This document shows positions 1-10,967 of a stretch of 64,000 bases of DNA, piece after piece (position 1 is the first letter of the stretch; the number at the start of each line of letters is the position of its first letter). Source of the DNA: Gymnothorax reevesii (Eukaryota > Chordata > Actinopteri > Anguilliformes > Muraenidae); contig CM056573.1 of assembly GCA_029721435.1 (NCBI GenBank), forward strand, positions 100,555,447 through 100,619,446. The letters are read 5' to 3'. Under the pieces are notes generated by a model. It saw only the letters and a list, made by a program, of their open reading frames with translations, was not told where the DNA came from and did not search any database. Made by a program: the position numbers and the translations under genes.

Positions 1-88
1 AATCATATTTTTAATGACTTCTCACGGCCCACCTGCAGTACCACCACGGCCCACCAGGGGGCCGCGGCCCACACTTAGGGAATCACTG
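1..88 (+). repeat. 3' end of a hAT-type nonautonomous element (partial)
   Basis: This segment matches the last 70 bases of the complete element at 19500-23232, including the GGCCCAC-rich arm and the terminal GGGAATCACTG. The left part lies outside the window. Its 8-bp target duplication would be bases 89-96, but the other copy is not visible. Confidence 0.75.
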
Positions 89-1392
89 CTGTAAACAAAT
101 CAGCACAACACACAACAAAATCAGTACTCCTTCCTCTTGAGGCAGTGTGTGGAGGTGGTCAGGTAATAACATCCTGCCTAGGGAAATGGAGTGTGGAGTT
201 ATTTTTGTCACTGATAACGGATTTTGCTTTCACAGGTAATGCCACACAAAACTTTGTTCAAGATGAATACTGTGCAACAGAAGCAATGCAATTTAGGTGG
301 TTAGTTGATCTGCTCGCATTGTCACACAATTGAGGTGACCTCAAAACAAAGAAATGACTGAAGAACTGAGTGTACATGTGCGTTCGCTAATCATAAGTAA
401 TCATAAGATTTTTTTAAATAATTACACTCGTACTTCAGTCTTGAAATGAACTTGCATTTCTTTTGTTGTACAGTGTATTACCTTCATTGGATGTAGAAGT
501 GTCAGACAGAAATGGCATTGTTTCTGAGTAATATAAGTTACAGAAGTGTGTATTTCAAGTATACATAGTTTGTCAAAGCTAAGCACATTTTTACTATTCT
601 TTAAAAGTGGCACTGTTTTATTTCTTTTTGATAATGTAAATGATAAAATGCTACATGAAGTCCACAAATTTTTAAATGCAGTGTTCAACAGATTTGATAT
701 TGTATTAATCATACGTGTGGTTGGCAGTTCATACCAATAGGGCTCCAAGTATTTGATTTTGATTCATCCTTACCCATGTAACTTAAGCTGTTTACAATTA
801 ATTATATATGAGCTGGACGCTGTAGGTAAATGATCATTCTTGTGAAAGTGGTTTTAAACTGGTCGTATACATGTTCACAACTATAATAATCACAGCAGTG
901 TGAAATACAATCTCTGAAATAAAGGTTTTCAGAAAATATTAATTTTTTGCTTACTTTGGTATATTTGCAGAAAAAACAACAGATTCACGTCAGTTGAAGG
1001 TGGTTTTCCAAAACTGTCCTATTTTGCAAGTTCGAGCCACAAATGGAGCTGAATAATTATGCAAGGCCTGCGCTCTTGCCCACGACAGCAAAGGGTACAT
1101 TGGTGAAAACCCCAACCGAAGCTCCCAGAAAAGAAAACCTAGCTACAGTATTGCCCCAAACAAACTCATGATATCCTCACAAACTAAACCCAAATTTATT
1201 TTCAATACGTTCAGACTGCCTATATTAATGCAGTAACACATTAAAAATGCACAAAACTATTTTTCATAAGGTCAGTAATAAATTTATCTGCTGAATTTGT
1301 AATTTAATCTCTTGATGTTTTTGTTATAGTATTCAGCACTGATTGATAATGACAGAAAGATTCCAATGGAAAAATTTCAAGGTGATTTTACT
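89..1392. other. no recognised gene
   Basis: AT-rich sequence with only short chance ORFs (62-108 codons) that show no domain motif or coding pattern I recognise. No RNA gene or delimited repeat was seen. Confidence 0.5.
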
Positions 1393-1806
1393 TGTATATC
1401 AGGCAATATAATAGAACTCTGGTGTTCTAAGAAATTAATTAGTTAATTTATTATTGTTAATAAAACGATGCCAAAAATCGATCCGGTTCTCCCTCTTGGT
1501 AAGATCTACAGGGATATAAAATTTGAAAAGGATTTATAACATTTTTTTAGAGTTATTGTGTTATACAAAGGATCTGCGGCGGACGCAGCAGATGCGCATA
1601 TGGCGGCGATGATGACTCCATAGCATTGAATTGCATCAAGCTGTTATTGCTTTCATATCAGGCAATATACTGGAACACAGGTGTTCCGGGAAATTAATGG
1701 GTTAATTAATTTATTATTACTCAAAATACAAAGCCTAAAATCAGTCCAGTTTCCTGTCTTGATAAGATCTAAAGGCATATAAAATTAGAAAAGAATGTAT
1801 AAAATA

Positions 1807-3217
1807 CAATCCTCATTTCAAAAAAGTTGGGACAGGGTGTAAAATGTAAATAAATTGGTTTTTGAAAAATATCTGCTCATTTGATGCCAGCAACACATTC
1901 CAAATAAGTTGGGACAGGTTCAACAAAAGACTGGAAAAGTTAAATGATTCTTTGAAAAATACACCTGGCGGAACACCTCAGAGCTAATTAGGTGAATTGG
2001 CAAAAGGTGAGTTACACGAATAAGTAGAACAAGTGTCTCAGAAGGAAATATGGCCATGACTCCTTCAATTTAAGAATTATGTTTCTCTGAGTAAAAATGC
2101 ATAAAATTTGGGGATTTTTTTTCCCACAATATGAAAACATTCAAAGAATCCGAAGAAGTGTGTAAGGGACAAGGCCTAAAGCCAGTATTGAATGGCAGTG
2201 GACACCAGGCCCTTAGGCAGCACTGCATTTAAAGCAGACAGGATTCTGAAGTGGAAATCACTGCATGGGCTTAGGAACACTTCTGTAAAGTGTTACCAGT
2301 GAACACGGTTTGTTAGATCCACAAATGCAAATCAAAACTCTACCATGTAAAAATCAAACCATATTTGCACAAGATGCAGAAACGCTGCTGCCTTCCCTGG
2401 GCCCAAGCTTGTTTAAGATGGACTGAAGCAAAGTATGAAACTGTCTTGCAGTCTGACTAAACAAAACATGAAGATCTTTTAAGAAATCACGGACAATGCG
2501 TCCTCTGGGCTAAAGAGGAGAGGGAGCATCCGGCTTTATATCAGCACACGTTCAAAAGCCAGCATCCATGATAGTATGGGGGTGCATTCATGCACATGGC
2601 ATGGATTAAGTCACACGCCTATGAAGACAACATTAATGCTGAATGATAAATACAAGTTTTGGAGCGAAATATATTGCTATCCAGAAGTCTTTTTCAGTGA
2701 AGGCCTTCCTTATTTCATCAAGACCATGCTAAGCACCACATCCTGCATGCATTTCAACAACATTGCTCCGTCGTAAAAGAGTCTGGGTGTTAAAATGGAC
2801 TGCATGGAGTCCGGACTAGTCATCCATTCAAAATATTTGCGATAGTATAAACAAAAAACATGACAATAAAGGCCACAAAGTGTTTTGGAGTTGAGATCCA
2901 ACATCAACCAAGAATGAATTTTGCTGTCAAAACTGCAACACTGTTTGTCTCCTCAGCTCCAAAACACTTGAAGAGTGTTTATAAGAAGAGGTGATGCAAC
3001 ACAGTGGTAAACATGCCCCTTGTTCAAATTTTTTGAAACACGTTGCTGCCATCAAATTCAAAATCAGCTTCAAAAAAATCAATAAAATTTCAACTTCTGA
3101 TATGTAGTCTTTGTACTATTTTCAAATAAATATAGAGCTTGAATGATACATCAATCATATCATTCTGTTTGTATTTGCATTTTACCGGATGCTCCAACTT
3201 TTTTTGAAATGGGGCTG
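1807..3217 (+). mobile_element. Tc1/mariner-like element, degenerate
   Basis: TA dinucleotides flank the element at 1805-1806 and 3218-3219. The ends are inverted repeats: left CAATCCTCATTTCAAAAAAG, right the complement of CAGCCCCATTTCAAAAAAAG, followed by a shared 'GTTGG' stretch. The 1411-bp length suits a full-length but decayed Tc1-like element. It belongs to the same broad family as 47510-49094, with which parts of the transposase region align ('AAGGGACAAG', 'AGGCAGCACTGCAT'). Confidence 0.8.
2096..3060 (+). pseudogene. Tc1-like transposase relic
   Basis: Translated pieces in shifting frames resemble the C-terminal half of a Tc1 DD34E transposase. A decayed form of the usual 'FQ-D-NAKPH' block is near 2705-2760, followed by a 'VKESG'-like stretch and the 'N-GL' region. 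There are many stops and frameshifts, and no continuous reading frame longer than 66 codons. The 5' half is recognisable only by nucleotide similarity to 48000-48190. It cannot make a transposase. Confidence 0.6.
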
Positions 3218-3300
3218 TATTTTTAAAGTTATCACGTTAACACAAAGGATCTGTGGACATGGTGGCCATGATGATTCTATAATATCGGCAAAACTGTTTC

Positions 3301-4115
3301 GCCGATATAATGATATTTGAGTAGATGCAGTAATAAGAAATAAAAAAATACAGGAGAGGTTTCCAGTGGTATTGCACTCATTGTGAGAGTCATTTTGTTT
3401 TTCCCAATGAAACAGCATTTCGTCGATATTTTGGAAATATTATCACCGCCGTGCTGCAGATTCCTCATTAACTACATCCACTAACAATTTTTGGTCTGCC
3501 GTTTCCAGGAGCTTGTGTAAACATGTTTCTAGTCATCCATTTGACATCAAAAACATGTTTCTGGTTCTGGTTGCGAAAACACACCCTTGAACTTGCGAGG
3601 GAAAGAGTGCCAAGATTTGAATGACTCGCAAATTTGTGCGTGTTTTCCAATATGGCTGCCAAGGGTTTGTGTCAAATTCTCTTGAACAATCTACAAAAAA
3701 TATGGATACTGATGTTGACAATACTGGATGCCATCTTCAAAAGGGAGGCAAGACTGTTGCACATGTTGAGGCTCATTTACGCAAGACCAAACAGTTTTGT
3801 TGTTTAAGAGGCAAGAACTCGTTGGCTCTCGCTTTACCTTGTGGTCTTGAACACACCACAGGCCAGTGTGTGGTCTAGTTTTTCTTAACGTCAATGAAAT
3901 CAACTTCTTAATTTCCTGGAACACCTCTTTTTGGGGACCTTTTACTTCTCGAATACAGTGTAGACCTTCTTCAATGGATTCTTAACTGTGTAGCAATTCG
4001 AGAAACCAATTAAACCTTGTCTCAGCAAGAAATGGACAAATAACAATCGATTAACAATCCATCAGATGCATGTAAGCAATATATAATTTACATTAGCAAC
4101 ATTAGCTCCGTCAGT
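3301..4115. other. no recognised gene
   Basis: Several overlapping short ORFs on both strands (longest 85 codons, 3621-3878 +) show no recognised domain. No delimited mobile element was seen. Confidence 0.4.
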
Positions 4116-4726
4116 TATTCACCAATCAACCATAACATTATAACTATATTGTGTAAGTCCCCTTTTTGCTTACAAAACAGCATTGACCTGTTGAGGCATG
4201 AATTCCTCTAAACCTCTGGAGGAGTGCTGTGGTGTCCGGTTCCAAGATATTAGTAGCAGATCGTTTTCAGTCCTGTAAGTTGCAAGGTAGGGATTGAACT
4301 TTGTTGTCCAACACATCCCACAGATGCAAGATTGCATTGCAATTTGGGAAATCGAACCACACAGGCCAGCAGCCTTCTCTCTCCTAGGCACATAAATGAA
4401 CCTTGGCCACCCGTGACCCTGTCACTAGTTCACCAGTTTTCCTTCCTTGGACCATTTTGGTAGGTACTGACCACCAACCGAGAACACCACTAGAGAGCTG
4501 TAATTTTGGAGATGTTCTGACTCAGTTGTCCAGCCATCACAATTTGGTCCTTCAAATCAAAGTCGCTCACATCCTTACGCTTGCCCATTTTTTCCAACAA
4601 ATAACCTGCTAAGACAAATTGCTCTCTTGCTACCTAATATATCCCATCCATGGACAGGTGCGATTGTAACAAGATAATCAACGTTATTCACTTCACCTGT
4701 CTTAATGTTATGGCTAATCAGTGTAT
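4116..4726 (-). mobile_element. internally deleted Tc1-family element
   Basis: The ends are imperfect inverted repeats built on CCATAACATTA (left about 4129, right about 4703-4713). The left part read on the minus strand is the 3' end of a fish Tc1 transposase: a stretch equivalent to the Q-LQDL...LPR-GIHA...VNAVL tail lies in 4170-4391. Most of the transposase gene is missing, and the frame is broken. Another fragment of the same family, its 5' end, lies at 29446-29695. Confidence 0.65.
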
Positions 4727-6021
4727 CGGACAAAATAATCCCCACTGCATTTCACCATCACACCTCAGAAGACAACTATATCCTGGTTTATTCTCTCAAT
4801 AAAATAAAATTCAGTGGTAGTTTCAAATCTACTGCTTTGTTTCTCTGTAAAATGTAGCCTTTGTTAGGAAATATTGAAGCCTTGCAAAGTTTTAGTTCAT
4901 TGCATCTTGGGATATCACAGCTTGGCAACCAGACTGCAGGATGCAAGCCACTGAAAACAAACCCTGAGCGATCATCAAGAAGACAACAAATACATTCTAT
5001 AATCTCTCTCATCATGCCCAGAAGTTGTGTTGCTATTGGCTGTGCCAACCATGACATGATGCTGGGTGATAAGAAGAAGTCATTGATTTCTTTATGAGAA
5101 ATCTGGCAACTTCTGTGAGATGAATACAGCAGCATTAACATTACTAGTGCATACCTTCATTACGCATCTGCTGTAGCCAGCTAGCTAGCTATGGAGCCAC
5201 TTGAAAACTGTAGTGTTGAGCTATCTGTTTTTCATGTAGCCTGGTAACTAGCTGGCTGGCTACTGTAGACATCAAGTTACACTGGCTGGGTAGAAATAAT
5301 TTAGGCATTACCTTTACAATGAAGCTACATTCGTAGCATCATACTTAATTAATATGCAAAAAGACATCGCATCGCAGGGTCTTGAACTATCCAACAGAAA
5401 AGCTAGCTTCTGGGCTACATGAAAAACAGCCAGCTCAACGCTACTGTTTGAAATGAAATAAACAAATAATTAAACACCGAATCACGAGTAAACTAGCTGG
5501 TGTGTTGCGGAGGTTCAATGGTCAAATCTCTAGGCCTTGGCTTCGATGACTAATACTGCAGGTCGGATATTTTGTGCAAATTTTTTGCAAATTTTGTGAT
5601 ACAAAATGAGGACGATGTCCGACTGCGTTATTAGCACAGAAAACACAGTCTGCTTTGTGACCGTAGACTGTTCATGACTCAGGCTCCTGGTTGAGGGATT
5701 GAGCTGATGAGCACATGCTCATCATTAGAGTGCATTAGTGGGGAGCTGTTACCAGTTACTTTCTGAACCAGTATTTTCAACATTTGCTGCTATCGACAAA
5801 ATGCTATTCAACTTACCGCAAGCTGAGTATCGGAACCCCGAAGAAAATTGACAATAAGTCTAAGAACCGCGGCTTTTCACATCTTTATCGAACTCCTATG
5901 AAAATAAAGCATCTTGCTCCCACATAGCCAACCAATGCAAAGGACTAACCAGTTGGCGGTTTCATATATGTGGCATGAATAATCATTTACATGTGGGACT
6001 TCATATCAGAGTGGAAGAGAG
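4727..6021. other. noncoding; contains a fold-back pair
   Basis: No gene was recognised. About 32 bases at 5205-5236 recur in inverted orientation at 5414-5445 with a few mismatches (GTTGAGC...TTTTTCATGTAGCC), which suggests an old MITE of roughly 280 bp. CTAGCTAG-type palindromes cluster around 5178-5195. Confidence 0.45.
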
Positions 6022-6553
6022 CATCCATCCATCCCTCCCATCCGATCTCTATACCCGCTTATTCCTGACTAGGATCGCAAGGGGAGCTGGAGCCTATTCC
6101 AGCTGACTGTTTGTGAAAGGCAGGGACCCACCTTGGACAGCTCGCCAATCCATTGTAGGGCGCACACATTCTCTCTCACACTCATTCCCAGAGGAGTAAA
6201 ATTCAGGGGTCAGAAAATAAAAGTCCTGCCAGGTTTTTCTATCTCCCACAGAATGAGCTGATCACTCATATTGGCTCTATCTCCAGTCCAAAGTAAATCC
6301 AGGTGGTTGGAATAAAGTTCTGGAGAGGATTTTTACTTTCAGAATCCAAACTTTTCACCTCTGCTCATTCCTATGGGCAATTTAGCATCTTCAATTAGCC
6401 TAATATGCATGTCTTTGGACTGTGGGAGGTAACCGTAATACCCGGAAGAAACCCACGCAAACACGGGGAGAGCATGCAAACTCCGCAAAGAAAGGCCCCA
6501 GGCCAGATTCAAACCCACGGCCTTGCTGTGAGGTGGGAATGCAAACCACTGCG
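6022..6553 (+). repeat. LINE 3' end of the common fish (L2-like) type
   Basis: The sequence holds the string of motifs typical of this very abundant fish repeat: ATCCATCCATCC, GGGAGCTGGAGCCTATTCCA, TCGCCAATCCATTGTAGGGC, GGGCAATTTAGCATC, CATGTCTTTGGACTGTGGGA, GAAACCCACGCAAACACGGG and CATGCAAACTCCGC. It is interrupted by a 175-bp MITE at 6189-6363. The clade (L2-like) is from memory of fish repeats, not a database match. Confidence 0.7.
6189..6363. mobile_element. hAT MITE with 8-bp target duplication
   Basis: The exact 8-bp repeat CTCATTCC flanks it (6181-6188 and 6364-6371). The termini are inverted: CAGAGGAGTAAAA at the left and the complement of CAGAGGTGAAAAG at the right. An 8-bp duplication with CAG-type ends is the hAT signature. 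Removing it rejoins the LINE tail cleanly. Confidence 0.88.
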
Positions 6554-6889
6554 TATCATATTGTATGGCTCTTTTTACTGCATAGTGCAGTAGTCACGAC
6601 CATATAGATTTTTATTCTGACGCTGGTGGTGCACATCTCATGCTAAAGTAAGATACCCTGTTCATCTGCTTATGAGTTGTCAGGTTTGTCTGATTATGGT
6701 TGCAGTGAAAGTCTGCAGGGTGTTAGAGCTCCAGGAATGGGGTTGTTGACCACTGATGTAAAGCCTGTCAATAAAGTCATTGTTTCAGTCGTAGAAAATG
6801 GTATTATTAAATTTTTGGGAGTTAAGCTTTCAAAAAATACACAAGTACACTTTTCGCATACAAAATTGAAATTGAGAACATTCAATAAA

Positions 6890-7310
6890 ATTCAAGCTTA
6901 CCATCTATGTATCTGAGACCATTTGAATGCAAGTTCTATTCTCAAGCAGCTTTCAGTTTTGAGGATGCCCACCTAGTTTGACATCACTATATGTGGCAAG
7001 TTTTGCTTCAGTCGATTCACATACCTCTATCTGCTCCCTTCTCTTTGGAGAGAAGGAATACAGTTTGAACAAGTTTTGAATTGTTCACTCAAATTCTGCC
7101 ATGAAAGGAAAGTCATTAACTGCATCTAGAATATCTAGCTCCAACTTATGGTTCACACAGTGTACAATGACAAGCCAGTGCATGTCCGTCTTTCTCAAGT
7201 GGGTAGTTACTCCAATTTTTCAACTACACTGGCACCATCAAAGTTGCTGCCAACAAGAAATGGTTGATCTGGACCTTACAGCTTCTACTGTGATCGATCA
7301 ATGCACTACA
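6890..7310 (-). pseudogene. hAT-type transposase relic
   Basis: On the minus strand, shifting frames give DGASV (near 7245), then 'HCVNHKLELDILDAV' (about 7120-7165), then 'PKRREQIEVCES'. This order resembles the middle of fish hAT transposases, where a DGA block and a C-H-LEL block are conserved. Frame changes and stops mean it is dead. No terminal repeats were found. Confidence 0.4.
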
Positions 7311-7414
7311 GGCCTTGATCAATGGCAGCCAGAATACCTGAAACATTTGCTTGCTGAGGTCTTTGGAAGCTTACAATTTCTGTCACTAGGTTGCCACATT
7401 TCAAGTACATGAAA

Positions 7415-7997
7415 GGTAAAAGAAAAGATGTAGTCCTCATGTTGATTGAAACATGGAAGAAATAAATGGGTTATTTTTGTATTTTTATTTTTGAAGAAAA
7501 GAGAAAAGTAGGGCTTTACCCCTCAGTGCAAACATTAACTTGGTATTTTCAAGGCACTTTTCAGGCGGTGAGCCTGCTCCTTTGCCTCAACCTCTACTGT
7601 TTACTGAATACATCTGGTAATGTAACAGTGACTGGCTCTCCTTTTTTGCGCAGGCATATGCTGAATTCATGAGTCTTTTGATGCCAAGGTGATCCGTTTT
7701 ATGCACAGATGTGTGCTTATCTCATGACTCTTTTCAATTTAATTTTATTTGCATAATACTTTTAACAAAATACTTAATCACAAAGTGCTTTACAGGTGTC
7801 ACAACAACAACAAAAGCTCATAGGAATAATCCTTGCGCAGATCCTGGCTCCGACAGAGAGCTATTCTGCCTAAGGGCGATCTGGGGGGAGCACAGCGGAT
7901 ATGGACAGGAAAAATCAGCTGCAGCCACGTATACAATCAAAAGCATAGTAATGTATAGAAAATACAACAGATCAACCAAAACAGCAGATGATTACCT
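7415..7997. other. no recognised gene
   Basis: Bases 7733-7795 resemble a common fish repeat that runs TTTAATTTTATTTG...TTTTAACAA...CAAAGTGCTTTACAG. The remainder is unassigned. Short ORFs here have no recognised motif. Confidence 0.35.
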
Positions 7998-8609
7998 TTG
8001 TTAGGAGGTAAACGGCTGGGAGCCAGCCATCAGAGAGGAGGGGTCAGCAGCTCAGTGATGGACACGATGTTCATTGGGGTGCTCTACGTCCCATCTTTTC
8101 CACAGGACATCTTCTCGGTTAAGGCAGCGACCACCCAAGGAGCGACAGTCATCTTCCAGGAAGGTCAGAACAAGCTTGTCCATAAAAATGGCATTACATT
8201 TGACATTCAGGTGCATGATAAACTATTCTATTTAAGCACTGTTACAGATGATGTTGATAAATGTCATGGGTTTTATAATCTCCAAACATGGCATGAAATC
8301 TTAGGTCACTGTAATTATAAGGATGTGTTAAAGTTGTAAAGTGTTACAGAAGGAATGAAAATTAAAGGTAAAACTGAGAAGTCTGACCTGAAATGTGAAG
8401 TGTGCACAAAAGGTAAATTTGCTCAGAGCAGGAATAGAGGGCCAGATTAAAAAGCGAAAGTTCCTCTTGAACTTGTACACACAGATTTGGCCGGACCTTG
8501 AGAGCCGACAGCAAAAGATGGGTTCAGGTACAGTATATCTTAGCATTCACTAATGACTATTCAGGAGCAGTGTTTTCATATTTCTTGAAAGCTAAGAGTG
8601 ACACAGTTA

Positions 8610-9454
8610 AGCTGGTCTCACACTACAGGAGTTCGGAACTCCTAACTAACCGATTTAGAAATCTGGATGCATCACACACATAAGGAGAATCTCAACAGAT
8701 AATCTTCCTTAAAATCTCAAACGTGCACATACTACTGATTTAACAATTGTGGCAAATCACGCACTACAGGATAATATTAAGATTATTGTGTCCGACAAAG
8801 CAGCGAACGCACCACCTCACGTGATCTCATCACATCCGTAATCCCTGCCATAACTCTGTTTTTCAACGTCTCTGGTAAACACCATCCGGTGTAAACAATG
8901 GATCCTATTAAACTTGCGGTCCTAATGCTTTGCACCGAAAGGAGAAAGCCGAGGAAGAAACCCGTCTGGGCGAAGAAATTTGTCTCTTTGTCCGTACGGT
9001 TGTGATATGCTTTCGACGACACGTTATAAAGACATTCGTGTTCTTGCCACACGATGACTTCTTCCTCCATCTCCGCTGTCCAGCGTAACTGGAGAGCTTG
9101 TTTGTCCATCGCCATGTCAAAGTCTTCTACGTAGAAGTACAAAGTCTGCCTCCTTGTGCTGCTTGGCTACTGTGGTCTCGAGAGACCACGGTAGCCAACG
9201 TATTCCTCCAGACGTTTTCCTACCGATTTAAAATCCTAAATATCAAACATGTTTGATATTATCGGGGTGGCCCAGATTCCTCTGCGAGAGGTTCGGGAGG
9301 TTTAAGATTCGATCTTATAACCGCTCTCACTACAGGATAATTTGGGCAGATGACCGGTTCGGAACAGCCGAGAATCTGGAGCGCCCCCGCGATTCTCGGA
9401 AGGAGCATATCGGGCCTCAAATCGGCCCGATCATGCTGTAGTGTGAATCCAGCT
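8610..9454 (-). mobile_element. PIF/Harbinger-type element inserted in the copia fragment
   Basis: The 3-bp target duplication TTA flanks it (8607-8609 and 9455-9457). The terminal inverted repeats are AGCTGGTCTCACACTACAG at the left and the complement of AGCTGGATTCACACTACAG at the right. TWA duplications and this type of end are the PIF/Harbinger hallmark. It carries a MADF-like ORF but no DDE transposase, so it is nonautonomous. Excising it restores the copia reading frame. Confidence 0.85.
8783..9142 (-). CDS. MADF/Myb-like DNA-binding protein fragment of the Harbinger element
   Basis: A 119-codon ORF. After about 25 residues it shows the start of a MADF-type domain: a W near residue 32, then an acidic run before 'ECLYNVSSKAYHNRTDKE', which matches the L-Y-VSS--Y-NR--K pattern of fish MADF proteins. 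Harbinger elements normally encode a transposase plus a second SANT/MADF-like DNA-binding protein that brings the transposase to the nucleus. Only the second is seen here. The C-terminal half does not continue the domain, which suggests truncation or an intron. It is probably not functional as a whole protein. Confidence 0.55.
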   Translation of the reverse strand: MYFYVEDFDMAMDKQALQLRWTAEMEEEVIVWQEHECLYNVSSKAYHNRTDKETNFFAQTGFFLGFLLSVQSIRTASLIGSIVYTGWCLPETLKNRVMAGITDVMRSREVVRSLLCRTQ

Positions 9455-9540
9455 TTAAAGGTACCGAGAAGTTCACTGCTGATATTGCACCTTATGGTAA
9501 AATCAAATGCATTAGATCTGATCATGGCATGGAGTTTACA

Positions 9541-10190
9541 TCAAGTGAATTTCAGCCTCTGCTCAGCAAAAATGAGCAGGGCTTCCAGCACACGTCTGAC
9601 GTGTTGTTTGTGCTCCGACAGTGTTGAAGACAAAATCAAAATGTCGTCAAGATAAACAGAGACGAATTTCTCCACCATCTCTCGGAGCACGTCATTGATG
9701 AATGCCTGAAACACCGAGGGGGCGTAAACCAGCCCAAACGGTAAGACCCGATATTCGTAGTGCCTGTCATGCGTGTTAAAAGTCATTTTCCATTCATCCC
9801 CCTCCCGAATGCGAATCAAATTATACGCATTACGAAGATCTAGCTTCGTAAAAAATGACGCCTCCTGCAGACGTTCAAACGCGGAATTCATTAACGAAAG
9901 GGGGGTATCAGTTTTTAATGGTGATTTTATTCAAACCCCTGTAATCAATACAGAGTCTCAAGCAACCATCCTTTTTCCCAACGAAAAAGAATCCCGCTCC
10001 AGCAGGAGACATGGACGGCCGAATAAAACCATTGGCGAGAGCCTCCTGAATATACTCTCGCATAACCCTACACTCAGGTCCTCACAACAAATATAGCGAA
10101 TCCCAAGGTGAAGTTGTCCCAGGATAAAGATTAATTTCGCAGTCGTACGGACGATGCGGGGTACCATAGAGGCTCGTTGTTTACTGAACA
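9541..10190 (-). pseudogene. gypsy reverse transcriptase fragment
   Basis: The minus-strand frame from about 10055 down shows '[20 protein letters not shown]' and '[16 protein letters not shown]', the N-terminal RT block. An ORF at 9891-9541 (116 codons) then gives [13 protein letters not shown], the [13 protein letters not shown] block and [13 protein letters not shown] with the catalytic Y-L-D-D. A frame change near 9900 separates the two parts. The thumb region and everything after it are missing. RT would copy element RNA into DNA, but this fragment is broken. Confidence 0.85.
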
Positions 10191-10507
10191 CCTAAGCCAG
10201 ATCGGCGTAATCCCTGGGAACATTCGGAGGCAAGTCAAAGTTCAGGGTGGCCCCAAGTTCTTTACCCTGCTCAGAATCTAATGAATCCGTGACTGATTCC
10301 GAATCGCTAAAGTCCTCCAAACAGTAATCGTCCTCTGGCTCTCGCCAGTCAAATTGAGGATCCCATTCTAACCCCTCCTCTGCCCCTTTTTCTAGTTTAG
10401 GAGGGTACAGTGGGACAGCCTCCTCAAACTCGCTCCAGGCATCAGCCTGCCCCGTGGCTTAATGTTTGGGAAAACAAGTTTCATCATCTCTACAATGAGA
10501 GCTGCAA

Positions 10508-10830
10508 TTAGTGCCCCAGCGGATGACAGGGTTGTTCTGTTCTCCCCCAGCTGATGCAAGGTCTATGTTCCCGTAACCAAGAATGCCCTAAAACAATAGG
10601 AGAAGCAGGGGAACTGACAATAAAAAAAAAACGAACAGAGCCACCAAATGAAATGAACATATTTAACTGTTCAGACACTTCGGTCATCACTCCTGATCCA
10701 AGCGGGCGAGTGTGACTGTGGAAGCATAACAGTGGGAACAGTGTGCTTCCTAGCCCACCCAATATCCATGAAACAATCTACTGCGCCCGAATCTACGAAC
10801 GCTTTAATACTAAATCTCTTGTACCCCACA
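10508..10830 (-). pseudogene. gypsy aspartic protease relic
   Basis: On the minus strand, 10804-10785 encodes FVDSGAVD, the D-S-G active-site motif of a retroviral-type aspartic protease. 'CFMDIGWA' follows. The downstream ILG-like flap end is visible as 'PIVLGHSWLREH' near 10580. The frame shifts within the domain. The expected role is maturation of the gag-pol polyprotein. Confidence 0.65.
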
Positions 10831-10967
10831 GTCAGTTCGACAGGGATTAAAGTTCGGAAAGGAAATTGCCCCTCTATCGCCCCCCACGTAGCAGGAGGGG
10901 TTTTCCGTTTTCCCTGAGGCTTAGGACAATGTGGTTTATTAGTTCAACTGTCAAACAAACTGTCAAT

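Larger units (their letters stand above)
1393..3300. repeat. diverged tandem units of about 262 bp, split by a Tc1 element
   Basis: The block starting at 1393 (ATATCAGGCAATATA...) recurs at 1657 with the same order of submotifs, giving a period near 262 bp. The second unit is cut at 1806 by a Tc1 element and resumes at 3220, where the 'ACAAAGGATCTG' motif of unit 1 (1566) is seen again at 3242. The copies are clearly diverged. Function unknown. Confidence 0.55.
7998..9552 (+). mobile_element. Ty1/copia-type pol fragment, interrupted
   Basis: Bases 7998-8606 encode the end of the protease-integrase spacer and the start of integrase. A 'GVLYVPSFPQDIFSV' stretch is followed by the gag-pre-integrase H-H-C-C zinc motif (WHEILGHCN at about 8290-8320, then CEVCTKGKF at about 8397-8423). 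An integrase core start follows (LVHTDLAGP at about 8471, then a TNDYSG block near 8550). The reading frame resumes at 9458 after a Harbinger insertion, with a DHGMEFTS motif carrying the second catalytic Asp of integrase. There are at least two stops or frameshifts. No LTRs, RT or RNase H were found. The fragment ends where the gypsy relic begins, at about 9552. Confidence 0.7.

Noticed and set aside
3621..3878. 85-codon ORF with Cys/His residues
   Set aside because: Overlapped by a comparable ORF on the other strand, with no recognisable zinc-finger spacing.
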